Positions 47,137 through 55,440 of a stretch of 64,000 nt of DNA are shown one piece after another. The stretch covers positions 1-64,000 of the forward strand of contig NZ_AUAZ01000008.1 in the NCBI RefSeq assembly GCF_000428985.1, given 5' to 3'. Position numbers and translations under genes: made by a program. The notes under the pieces are model-generated. The model was not told the origin of the DNA. It searched no databases and worked only from the letters and a program-made list of their open reading frames with translations. The stretch's first letter is position 1. Every line of letters starts with the position of its first letter. The stretch comes from Marinobacterium litorale DSM 23545. GTDB taxonomy: Bacteria > Pseudomonadota > Gammaproteobacteria > Pseudomonadales > Balneatricaceae.

Positions 47137-49079
47137 CAGGTCAGTGGCGCCGGTTGGCCATGCAGGAAGCCCTGGACGCCATCGATGCCCATGGTGATTA
47201 GCGTACTGCGCTGAGTCTCGCGCTCGACGTGCTCGGCGTAAGCCTTGATATGGATGTTGTGCGCGACGCCCACCAGGCTTCGCACGAAGAACCGGTCTTC
47301 ATCGCTATGATCGATCTCCCGGATCAGTGAACCGTCAATTTTCAGGTAGTCCGGCTTTACCGCGTACAGATAGCTGAACCCGCTTGGGTGTATGCCGAAG
47401 TTGTCAACGCCAAACCCGATACCCCAGTGCCTCGAGGCTTCGCGCAGGCTGCGAACGGCCTCCGGGTTGTTGAGTATCGTCGTTTCATTGATCTCCAGTT
47501 GCAGCCGGTCCGGTGTATTTAGATCTTTGAGCCTGGCGTCCAGCCACTGGATAAACCCGTCACTGAGCAGCGCATCCTGACCCAGGTTGACACTGATCCG
47601 GATTCCCCTGGGTTCCCGTTTCAGATAATTGATGGCGTTCACAAGTACCGCGCGGTCCATGGCGTCCAGCAGGCCAAGCTCGCGGGCGACACCAATAAAT
47701 CGGCCGGCGGGGCAGGGTTCGTTCTGTTCATCAAGAATTCGGGCCAGTAGCTCGCCATGAATTTGCTGGCCGTCGGGGTCCAGTAGCTGCTGATACTGCA
47801 GAAACACCTGCCCATTATTGATCGCCGCCGCCACATGATGATGCCAGCCGTCTGTGGTCTCCTCCTGGCCGCGGATCGATCTGTACTCCGCGTAACGCTG
47901 GTCGCGATCCAGTGCCTGCTTGAGGGCCAGGCGAGCCTGGGAAATTAACTCGTCCGCGGAGCTGTGGTCACCGCTGTGACTGAGCCCCACCACCGCGGGA
48001 AGTGGCGGTGTCCTGTTCTCATAGAGACTGGCAAGCCGATTGGCGAGGTGATCGTATATAAGATCAAGCGGCGCGCGCAGCGTCTGCAGGGGCTGCTGAG
48101 GCAGCAGAACAAGGAAAAGGCCGCCGCCAATGCGGCCACACAGTGGGCGTCGTGCGGTTTGGGTCAGCACGCTAAGCTCGTCGGCCACCTGTTTGAGGTA
48201 ATGATTGGTTGCGTCTTCGCCGCACTCGCTGTTAAGCCTGCCCAGTTCCGGAAGCTGAATCAGCAGTAACGAAGAAGGGCCAAAATCTCGATCATACTCG
48301 ACGCGCTCACGCAGTTGGGCGAGGGTTGCACGCTCATTGTAAAGCCCGGTCAGCGCATCCTGATAGGCAATTCCGCGCAACTCTTCGATATTTTTAGCTT
48401 GCTCCTCAAACATGTGACGGACCTGGCCGACCATCTCATTCATCGCGTGCACCACGGTGCGTAGTTCGCGGGTATGGGGAAGTTCAGGCTGCTCGATATA
48501 TTGCTTGCGAGCCAGTGCGTTTGCCTGTTCCTCAACTGTTTTAAGCGGTTTTAGCAGATACCGGAGCAGCAGACTGATGGCCAGGCCCGATGCCAGTGCA
48601 AGTGCTATGAACAGGACCAGTGTGCGTTGAGCCGCCTCCCAGTAGCGTTCGTAGGCATAGCCTGCCCGGCTCTGGACATGAATGGTACCAACCTGACGCC
48701 ATTGATGGGCGACGCTGCGTTCCATCTCCGGTGGTGTAAGGTGAATCAGGTCGACAAACCATGTGGGAACAGATTCGCTGATTTCAGGTGGGGTATCTTT
48801 AACGAACAGGGTGTCACCGTTGGGACTGGTCACCTCAATCCGTTGGTAAAATCCGCTGTCGAAGATTGCGTTGACGGCCGTCTCAATGGCCGCGGCATCC
48901 TTGGCTGCCATGTAGGGGGCGATGTATAGGCCGAGGTGGGTGGCGCTGTCCTGGGCATGTGATTCGAGCTGGCGCATCAACATCTGTTTGCCGCTGTCGG
49001 AGATGATATACAGGGTGCCCGATGCAAGCCCGACGAGTACGGCAAACATGGCGGCTATGAGTTGGTTGACTAGAGACAT
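47136..49079 (-). CDS. lapD: LapD-type c-di-GMP receptor with degenerate GGDEF and EAL
   Basis: 647 residues from ATG 49079 (MSLVNQLIAAM), with AAGGA in front; a longer upstream frame is unsupported. Order: helix (about 5-25), periplasmic LapD/MoxY region (to about 150), helix (about 157-178), HAMP, GGDEF-like (about 240-390), EAL-like (about 410-640). The GGDEF motif reads GGGLF and the EAL motif ELLAR, so neither enzyme activity is expected. LapD binds c-di-GMP and holds the periplasmic protease LapG. The next gene is a LapG, 19 bp upstream on the same strand, which supports this. Confidence 0.9.
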   Translation of the reverse strand: MSLVNQLIAAMFAVLVGLASGTLYIISDSGKQMLMRQLESHAQDSATHLGLYIAPYMAAKDAAAIETAVNAIFDSGFYQRIEVTSPNGDTLFVKDTPPEISESVPTWFVDLIHLTPPEMERSVAHQWRQVGTIHVQSRAGYAYERYWEAAQRTLVLFIALALASGLAISLLLRYLLKPLKTVEEQANALARKQYIEQPELPHTRELRTVVHAMNEMVGQVRHMFEEQAKNIEELRGIAYQDALTGLYNERATLAQLRERVEYDRDFGPSSLLLIQLPELGRLNSECGEDATNHYLKQVADELSVLTQTARRPLCGRIGGGLFLVLLPQQPLQTLRAPLDLIYDHLANRLASLYENRTPPLPAVVGLSHSGDHSSADELISQARLALKQALDRDQRYAEYRSIRGQEETTDGWHHHVAAAINNGQVFLQYQQLLDPDGQQIHGELLARILDEQNEPCPAGRFIGVARELGLLDAMDRAVLVNAINYLKREPRGIRISVNLGQDALLSDGFIQWLDARLKDLNTPDRLQLEINETTILNNPEAVRSLREASRHWGIGFGVDNFGIHPSGFSYLYAVKPDYLKIDGSLIREIDHSDEDRFFVRSLVGVAHNIHIKAYAEHVERETQRSTLITMGIDGVQGFLHGQPAPLT

Positions 49080-49098
49080 AGCGATTCCTTGCGACCCC

Positions 49099-49803
49099 TT
49101 ATTGCACATTAACATTGTTGGTATCGATGCGTGATTGAACCTGGACCCAGGGTTTGAGTCGGTCGGCACTTCCCACCAGCTGGGAACGGCGGCCCCGCTT
49201 TGTAAGCCACAGATTATCCCCGTTGAAAGTATATACGTGGAGAAGATCGGGGCGCTGATCCGCGGTCTTGATCTCGCCAATCAGGTTGTCGAGCACCAGG
49301 GGGACCGCATCTTCAGATGGGTAATAAGTCAGTACCATGTGCGCCTGATTCAACTCCAGCGCCTTGACATAGGCCAGGCTCATTTTACTCACATCCACGC
49401 CCAGCTCATTAAGTGTGTAGTACTTGGCGATGCTGAAGTCCTCGCAGTCGCCGCCGTTGGATATCAAAAACTCAACCGGTGTCGCCCAGTAGTCCTCTTG
49501 TCGCCAGTGGTCGATATCATCCAGAAAGCGCACTTGATTGAAAAATGCGTTTACACGCTCCAGTTTCTCGGTCTCGGGTGCATCCGCGAGATCCGACATC
49601 AGCTTTTGCCAGGCGGTCAGGCGACGCTGAGCCTGATCGCCATAAAGACGTCCATACTCGGCGATCTGTTCAGCGCTTAAACGGACGCCATCTGAAGCGA
49701 TGCTAGCCAACGCCAAAATCAGAGACAGCACGACCGATAGATTCAGCACTCGGTAACGCTGCTTCCTGGTGGAGTTCGCTGTGTCCCGTGGTTTCAACTG
49801 CAC
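49099..49803 (-). CDS. lapG: LapG-type periplasmic cysteine protease
   Basis: 234 residues from GTG 49803 with AAGGGG upstream. A basic N-terminus and hydrophobic segment (about 20-36) act as signal. The transglutaminase-like catalytic triad is seen as Cys 120 (NGGDCEDFSIAKY), His 155 (NQAHMVLTY) and Asp 172 (LVLDNL). LapG cleaves the N-terminus of LapA-type adhesins to release cells. No adhesin or type I exporter is in the window, so the target lies elsewhere. Confidence 0.93.
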   Translation of the reverse strand: MQLKPRDTANSTRKQRYRVLNLSVVLSLILALASIASDGVRLSAEQIAEYGRLYGDQAQRRLTAWQKLMSDLADAPETEKLERVNAFFNQVRFLDDIDHWRQEDYWATPVEFLISNGGDCEDFSIAKYYTLNELGVDVSKMSLAYVKALELNQAHMVLTYYPSEDAVPLVLDNLIGEIKTADQRPDLLHVYTFNGDNLWLTKRGRRSQLVGSADRLKPWVQVQSRIDTNNVNVQ

Positions 49804-49875
49804 TGCCCCTTATCCTGAGCGCATATGATGAGTAATCTTGCCCAAGGGGACAAGCTTTGCGTCCGGCGGGGCCCC

Positions 49876-50943
49876 TTATCCGCCGGGCATCATGCCGCAC
49901 TGGGACAGCAGGGTTTGCCAGGCGCGCGTATGCCGGTCCCGCGCCGCTATGTAGCGGCCCCATAGGCTTTGTTCGCTGTCTCCGAAGAGTTTCTTCAGGT
50001 AATCCGCTGCCGGTTGGGGTGCCGGCAGGGCGTTAGTGATAGAGAGCTGGTAGTAGCGCCACCGCTCTCCCTGGCGGTGTACCAGCGATAAATAGGGTTG
50101 GAGTTCACCGGCGTAGTAGGTCTGGAAAACGTTGCGAATGATTCGAGCCTGATTGTTGGGTTTTTGTTGAAAGCAGACTGGACGTTCTGCCAGACGCTGC
50201 TCCAGCGCATCCGCCGTGCTGTCAAGCGTGGCCGTGATCAGTGCCAGACTTTGCAGCCAGGCGGCGCCAAAGTCGGAGCGATACAAAGACTCGAAGTCCT
50301 GCTCCAGGTCATCGATAAAGTGGGGGGCTTGCCAATGGTGCCTGTCAGTCAGCGTCGCAAGCTGTTCGAAGTGCACCAGCGCGGGTTGTAATGATGAAAA
50401 GACGGATGAGGCTGTCAAAGGCAGGGGTTGGCCTGTCAGGGCAAAATGCTGTTCCATCTCCGGGCTCAGGTAGAGGCTGTTCCAGAGCACGCCCCCGAGA
50501 TTATCCGCTTTGGCGTCAATGACTTCATCAAGGCGTGCTTTCAATCTCGCCAGATCGGGGGCGTTATCTTCCGCCAGATCTTCCCGGCACTGGCGCAGGG
50601 CAGGCAGCAGTTTTATCTCATAGATCAGGCGCTGTGAGCCGGGGGCGAGTTTTCCCAGTGACGAGTTACGCTCTGCTATGGTGTGCAGCAGGCCGCAGTG
50701 GCGAAAATCCAGCACATCGACCAGTCCTTCGCTGAGCGCGGTAACGTCCAGTGAGCGAGCGCGAGTGGGCGGAAGAGGGGGAATCCGGCCAGAGGCTAGA
50801 TCCAGATTCAGGTCCACTTCATGCTCGATGGCGTTTCCGACTCGGTCCGCATAATTGTCCAGTAACGCGTGGACCTCGGATTGTTGGGAGCAGCCCGTCA
50901 GCAATCCCAGCGTAACGAGTAAAAGGCCGCGTAAAATCAACAT
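49876..50943 (-). CDS. DUF3080 lipoprotein
   Basis: 355 residues from ATG 50943. A signal with lipobox LLTGCS gives a lipidated Cys at about residue 17. The remainder is helical and polar, and ends CGMMPGG. It resembles the DUF3080 family of gammaproteobacterial lipoproteins, with Cys pairs (FRHCGLLH, RQCRED) shared. Function unknown. An upstream in-frame extension to 51198 overlaps phaC2 and is rejected. Same strand as lapG, 72 bp before it. Confidence 0.8.
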   Translation of the reverse strand: MLILRGLLLVTLGLLTGCSQQSEVHALLDNYADRVGNAIEHEVDLNLDLASGRIPPLPPTRARSLDVTALSEGLVDVLDFRHCGLLHTIAERNSSLGKLAPGSQRLIYEIKLLPALRQCREDLAEDNAPDLARLKARLDEVIDAKADNLGGVLWNSLYLSPEMEQHFALTGQPLPLTASSVFSSLQPALVHFEQLATLTDRHHWQAPHFIDDLEQDFESLYRSDFGAAWLQSLALITATLDSTADALEQRLAERPVCFQQKPNNQARIIRNVFQTYYAGELQPYLSLVHRQGERWRYYQLSITNALPAPQPAADYLKKLFGDSEQSLWGRYIAARDRHTRAWQTLLSQCGMMPGG

Positions 50944-51054
50944 CACTCTCACGTCTCTAAATCGTATCTGTAAGCTTACGTCAGATCGGTGTCGTGTGAT
51001 CAGTTCCCGAGCCGGATGATTTCGGCCAGACCGGCTATTATCGGGCGATGGATG

Positions 51055-51080
51055 AAAAAAGGGCGCCGCCTGGGCGCCCC
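51055..51080 (-). terminator. Terminator after PHA synthase 2
   Basis: On the minus strand GGGGCGCC pairs with GGCGCCC around a short loop, followed by TTTTTTC. It lies 18 bp after the phaC2 stop and before the DUF3080 gene. Confidence 0.85.
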
Positions 51081-51097
51081 TGTTGTCCGAGGTGGGG

Positions 51098-52849
51098 TCA
51101 GTCGATACGGCGACGGACGTAGGAGCCCGGGGCCGCTTCAATAACGGGATGATCTTTATCGCCGTATTCGGCTGGCGCATCAATCTTCTTGCCTGCACGA
51201 CGGCGCACCCAGTCTGCCCAATGCGTCCACCAAGAGCCTTCGTTGTTTTCGGCGGTTTCTAGCCAGTGATCGGGCCCTTTGCCCTGTTCTCCTTTGGTCC
51301 AGTAATTACGGCGGTTTTTCCAGGCCGGGTTGATTACGCCGGCGACATGGCCACTGCCGCCGAGAACGAACTCAATATTGCTGCCAAAGGTTTCGGTAGC
51401 CTTGAAAGTACCCTTCCAGGGCGCGATGTGATCTTCAATGGCGGAGAGGAAGTAGCAGGGGATCTTGATCTTGCCCAGATCAATCTTCTCGCCGCAAATG
51501 GTGAGTCCTTCGGGTTTGGCCAGGCAGTTCTCCAGATACATCTTGTTCAGATAGAAGGAGTACATCTTTGCCGGCAGGTTGGTGGAGTCACTGTTCCAGT
51601 AGAGGATGTCGAACGGCGGTGGTGTCTGACCCTTCAGATAATTGTTGACGACATAAGACCAGATCAGGTCGTTGGCACGTAGCATATTGAACGATGTGGC
51701 CAGCTCGCGGCCGTTGAGTACGCCCTGGGAATTAACCTTGCTTTCCAGCTGTTTAACCTGATATTCGTCGATAAAGACACCCAGGTCACCCGGTTCCTCG
51801 AAATCGGTGAGAGTCGTGAGGAAGGTGCACGAACCGACGCTATCATCTTTTCGGTTAGCCATGACACCCAAGGCGGTTGCCATCAGGGTTCCGCCTACAC
51901 ACCAGGCTACGGCATTTACTTTCGGGCTGTCCGTGATCTCTTTGGTGACTTCGATCGCTTTGAAAATACCCCGCTCAACGTAATCATCCCAGCTCAGGTC
52001 GCGCTGTTCCGGTGTCGGGTTGGCCCAGGATACCAGGAACACGTTCTGGCCCTGTTCCAGGCACCAGCGCACAAATGAGTTATGCTCCTGCAGGTCAAGA
52101 ATATAAAACTTGTTGATGCTTGGCGGCACGATCAGGGTCGGGCGCTCGTATACCTGCTCGGTTTTCGGCTTGTAATGGATCAGCTGGAAGAGGTCATTCT
52201 GAAAAACCACGGCACCTTCGGTGGTAGCCAGGTTTTTACCCAGCTCGAAGGCATTTTCGTCGGTCATCGAGATCCGGCCTTTCTCCACATCGCTCAGCAG
52301 GTTTTTCAGACCGTCCACCAGGCTTTGGCCCTTGGTCTCCAGGGCCTGCTGCATCACTTCAGGGTTGGTTATGGCGAAGTTGGTGGGGGAGAAGGCATCC
52401 ACGTATTGCTTGGTGTAAAACTCAAGTTTGCTTTGCTCGCCGTTGGAAAGCTTCGCGTTGTGAGCCATGTCCACCAGCATCTTGGAGGTTAGCAGGTAGG
52501 ACTGCTTGATGTAATCGTAAACCGGGTTGGCCGACCACTCTTCGCCCTTGAAGCGGCGATCACCCGGCTCGGGCTGGACCACGGGCTGCTCGGCACTTGT
52601 ACCGCTGAGCAGGTTGCGCCAGAGGTTGAACTGGGCTTGCTGATAGTCGGTGATGGCGCGGATCCAAACGGTGGGGTCTTCCAGGGAGCGGGTCGCCAGC
52701 TCCGTCCATGACTGGGTGAACTGACGGAAAATATCATCGCCACCGGATGCGGAGAACATCTCCAGCACCTTATTGGTTTCTCGGTTGACGAAGTTGATAA
52801 ATTCCTGGGGATCGTTGATGTAGTTGCCGCTCTCTGTTGCTTTATCCAT
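51098..52849 (-). CDS. phaC: Class I polyhydroxyalkanoate synthase, copy 2
   Basis: 583 residues. Catalytic box AWCVGG with Cys at about 317, FLVSWANPTPEQRDLSWDDY, DHIAPW aspartate and GGSGHVAGVINP histidine. It starts MDKATESGNYINDP and has a longer N-terminus than copy 1; sequence differs strongly, so the two are paralogues rather than recent copies. It is monocistronic with its own terminator. No phasin or monomer-supply genes are adjacent. Confidence 0.93.
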   Translation of the reverse strand: MDKATESGNYINDPQEFINFVNRETNKVLEMFSASGGDDIFRQFTQSWTELATRSLEDPTVWIRAITDYQQAQFNLWRNLLSGTSAEQPVVQPEPGDRRFKGEEWSANPVYDYIKQSYLLTSKMLVDMAHNAKLSNGEQSKLEFYTKQYVDAFSPTNFAITNPEVMQQALETKGQSLVDGLKNLLSDVEKGRISMTDENAFELGKNLATTEGAVVFQNDLFQLIHYKPKTEQVYERPTLIVPPSINKFYILDLQEHNSFVRWCLEQGQNVFLVSWANPTPEQRDLSWDDYVERGIFKAIEVTKEITDSPKVNAVAWCVGGTLMATALGVMANRKDDSVGSCTFLTTLTDFEEPGDLGVFIDEYQVKQLESKVNSQGVLNGRELATSFNMLRANDLIWSYVVNNYLKGQTPPPFDILYWNSDSTNLPAKMYSFYLNKMYLENCLAKPEGLTICGEKIDLGKIKIPCYFLSAIEDHIAPWKGTFKATETFGSNIEFVLGGSGHVAGVINPAWKNRRNYWTKGEQGKGPDHWLETAENNEGSWWTHWADWVRRRAGKKIDAPAEYGDKDHPVIEAAPGSYVRRRID

Positions 52850-52941
52850 AGAACTACCGACTCCAAAACATATAAAAGTGTGAGCGGCCGGATCTGCGGG
52901 TAGGCATTTCCGGCTGATTTTTGAGCATAGACCCAGCCGGA

Positions 52942-52960
52942 AACGAGGACAACCCTCGTT
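52942..52960. terminator. Hairpin after the chemoreceptor gene
   Basis: AACGAGG pairs with CCTCGTT around a five-base loop, followed on the plus strand by TTAGTG and on the minus strand by TCC. It lies between phaC2 upstream and the chemoreceptor stop, probably ending the latter. Confidence 0.55.
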
Positions 52961-52981
52961 TTAGTGTGGCGACTGCTTCGG

Positions 52982-54481
52982 TCAGGTGCGATGCTTCTCC
53001 TCAATCATGGCATCGATGTGTTGCAGTATCTTGTAACTCTCCTCTTCAGCATCGGCCATGGTGTTCACAATTTGCTTGCGGATGGCCGCATCGCCGCGCC
53101 AGTTCTCGCCTCGCAGCGAGACGGCATCCTGCACCAGGCGGTGCACGGCCGCGTGAGGGGCTTCCAGTTGACCGTAGGCGCGGGTGTTGGAGAAGCTTTC
53201 CGCACCGAGGCCGTCGTAATACCAATGTCCAAGACGGCATTCGGTGTGATCGCGTTGTACCGCGTCTTCCTCTTCGGGCCAGGACTGGCTGTCATCGAAT
53301 AGCAGGTAGCCATACTGTTTGAAAATAACGTGATCCGCTTTGGTCAGGGATCCGAAAGTGCGGTCCTTGGCATGGCTGAGATAGCGCTTGGTTTGGTTGG
53401 CGCCGTCGGCGATGGCGTCGAATTGGGCGCTGAACTGTTCGACAAGCTCGCTGACTTCGGCCGATTCGCGGTTGGACTCGCGGGCCTGTTCAACCATCTG
53501 ATCGACGCGAACGTTGAAACTCTCGATGGTGTGGGTGACGTCCACGGCGGCATCTTTGGTGCGCCGCGACAGCGCTTTTACTTCATCGGCGACCACCGCA
53601 AATCCTCGACCCTGCTCACCGGCACGGGCGGCTTCGATCGCGGCGTTGAGAGCCAGCAAATTGGTCTGATCGGCTATATCGGTGATGATCGACAGGGATT
53701 CAGCCACTTTATGGCTGTCCTGGCCCAGTTGCTCGATCACGGTAACCACAGAGTCGATGGTCTCGTGGATTCGGCGCAAGGCAACGACCATCCGTTCCAC
53801 GGAATTACGACTCGCCATTGCTTCGGTTTGGCTGCGATCGGCAATACCCTCGATCTGCTCCATCTCCTGACTGATACTGACCAGGTCGGCTTGGTTCTGC
53901 TTGAGGTTCTGGATCAGGTGTTTGGTATTGAGGCTGTGTAGCTCTGAGTTGAGCTCGTTGCCGGCGACAAATTCGGCTCCTTTGCGCATCACATCCAGGG
54001 ACGTATTGATGCGCTTGAGCGACTCTCTGAGCTGTCCGGGCAGGCCTTTATACAGCGCATAACGGTCATAACGCCCCTGACTGACGTGACGGAAACAGGT
54101 GTCGACCTCTTTGAAGTAGGTTTCGATCTTGTCGAAGAAATCGTTGAGCTCCCAGGCAACCAGGCCCGCTTCGCCGAGTTCGACTGTACGGCTGATCCGG
54201 CTGTCGAAACCGCCGCGATTGGCTTCGGCCAACGTATCCCGTACCTGCTCCAGAGTCATAAAGGAGCGGCGGATACTGCGATACAGAAACAGCGACAGGA
54301 GGCCGGTGAGGATCGGCAGTAGCGTCATGACCGCCGAGAGCATCAATTCGCCCACGACCGCAAAATAGATAACCGGTACGAGGCACAGGAGAGGCACTGC
54401 GGCCGCTGAAAACAGTAGTCGCTTTTTCAGGAAGGGGCGACCATTCTCATGGGCCGATCCGGATCTGTTTGAGGCTACCAA
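52982..54481 (-). CDS. Chemoreceptor (MCP) with C-terminal zinc-binding CZB domain
   Basis: 499 residues from TTG 54481 with AAAGGAG in front. Two close helices (about 22-66) with no periplasmic domain, a HAMP-like linker, and an MCP signalling domain. The hairpin tip reads [32 protein letters not shown] domain follows at about 410-490, with [10 protein letters not shown] and PHAAVHRLV histidines. CZB binds zinc and senses redox changes. The next gene upstream encodes a stand-alone Aer-like PAS protein, so the pair may form a split aerotaxis receptor. Confidence 0.9.
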   Translation of the reverse strand: MVASNRSGSAHENGRPFLKKRLLFSAAAVPLLCLVPVIYFAVVGELMLSAVMTLLPILTGLLSLFLYRSIRRSFMTLEQVRDTLAEANRGGFDSRISRTVELGEAGLVAWELNDFFDKIETYFKEVDTCFRHVSQGRYDRYALYKGLPGQLRESLKRINTSLDVMRKGAEFVAGNELNSELHSLNTKHLIQNLKQNQADLVSISQEMEQIEGIADRSQTEAMASRNSVERMVVALRRIHETIDSVVTVIEQLGQDSHKVAESLSIITDIADQTNLLALNAAIEAARAGEQGRGFAVVADEVKALSRRTKDAAVDVTHTIESFNVRVDQMVEQARESNRESAEVSELVEQFSAQFDAIADGANQTKRYLSHAKDRTFGSLTKADHVIFKQYGYLLFDDSQSWPEEEDAVQRDHTECRLGHWYYDGLGAESFSNTRAYGQLEAPHAAVHRLVQDAVSLRGENWRGDAAIRKQIVNTMADAEEESYKILQHIDAMIEEKHRT

Positions 54482-54546
54482 CTTTCTACTCCTTTCTGCA
54501 CTGCAAGCTATGAACGCGCTCTCGATGGTGTCTTCAAGGGGCCGAG

Positions 54547-55074
54547 TCAGGGGTTGTCCAACGACCAGATCAGCTCTTCATAGCGTGTGTTGTTACGCTC
54601 ACAGAATTCTTGCAAGTACTCAATGGAGCGTTGTGGGCCGGATTTGGCACCCTCCCGTTGCTCGATTTCCAGCATGTCACGGTAGAGCGGGGTTACTGCC
54701 CGAATGGCGTCATCAGTTGGCTTGCGCCGTACCGAATAAAAGCCCACAACCTTGCCGTCTGCATTGATATCGGGGGTGACGTTGGCCAATACCCAATAGT
54801 ACCCGCCATCCTTGCAAAGGTTTTTTACGTAAGCAAAGAACTCCTCGCCGGCGTTCAATGTATCCCACATCAGCTTAAACGCGCCGCGCGGCATATCAGG
54901 ATGACGAATCAGGTTGTGTTGCACCCCCAGCAGTTCCTTTTCGTTATAGCCGGAGATCTGCATGAAAATACGATTCACATAGGTGATAATACCGCGCGTG
55001 TCGGTTTTGCTGACGATAAATTCGTCATCGCGCAGGCGTACTTCATTGTTGTTTGGGGTGACTCGGTTCTTCAT
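54547..55074 (-). CDS. Aer-like PAS protein without receptor domain
   Basis: 175 residues, mostly a single PAS fold (about 15-125) with the Aer pattern [25 protein letters not shown] and [12 protein letters not shown]. It has the residues that bind FAD in Aer. There is no membrane or signalling domain. It lies 65 bp upstream of a chemoreceptor that lacks a sensor, on the same strand. Plausible role: redox or oxygen sensing for taxis through that receptor. Confidence 0.85.
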   Translation of the reverse strand: MKNRVTPNNNEVRLRDDEFIVSKTDTRGIITYVNRIFMQISGYNEKELLGVQHNLIRHPDMPRGAFKLMWDTLNAGEEFFAYVKNLCKDGGYYWVLANVTPDINADGKVVGFYSVRRKPTDDAIRAVTPLYRDMLEIEQREGAKSGPQRSIEYLQEFCERNNTRYEELIWSLDNP

Positions 55075-55190
55075 GTTCTCTCCGGTCAGAGGGTGTCTGG
55101 ATCGAAACGGCGCGTATTATACGGGAATTTGTATCGGTTCGGTATCGATTTGCCGAATCGGCTGGTTAAGAACTGTTCAGGTAGGTGGTC

Positions 55191-55433
55191 ATGCGGTTTC
55201 TGGAGTTGATGACGACAGAGGGATGTCACCTCTGTGAAAATGCGATCGTTGTGCTCCAGGCGGGGCTCAGCTCCGAGGTGTTTGAGGTTGATCTGGTGGA
55301 TATCGCATTTGATGATGCGCTGATGGATGCCTATGCCACCCGGATACCGGTGTTACGCGAACCGGCATCCGGGCGGGAGCTGGGATGGCCTTTCGGGCCG
55401 GAGGAGCTCGAAGCGTTCCTCGATGGGCGTTGA
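55191..55433 (+). CDS. Small glutaredoxin-like (DUF836) protein
   Basis: 80 residues from ATG 55191 (MRFLELMTTEGCHLCENAI), with AGGTAGG upstream; a GTG two codons earlier is also possible. CHLC (Cys 12 and 15) is the dithiol motif of a thioredoxin-fold family, and IPVLREP supplies the cis-Pro. Substrate unknown. It is divergent from the Aer-like gene and converges on slt with a 7-bp gap. Confidence 0.85.
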   Translation: MRFLELMTTEGCHLCENAIVVLQAGLSSEVFEVDLVDIAFDDALMDAYATRIPVLREPASGRELGWPFGPEELEAFLDGR

Positions 55434-55440
55434 CAGAACG

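Noticed and set aside
47136-49280. LapD start at 49280
   Set aside because: The extra 67 residues overlap lapG and are low in family features; ATG 49079 has a good ribosome site and starts the membrane helix.
50944-51198. N-terminal extension of the DUF3080 gene to 51198
   Set aside because: It runs through the phaC2 terminator and coding end and lacks a signal peptide; the ATG at 50943 gives a proper lipobox.
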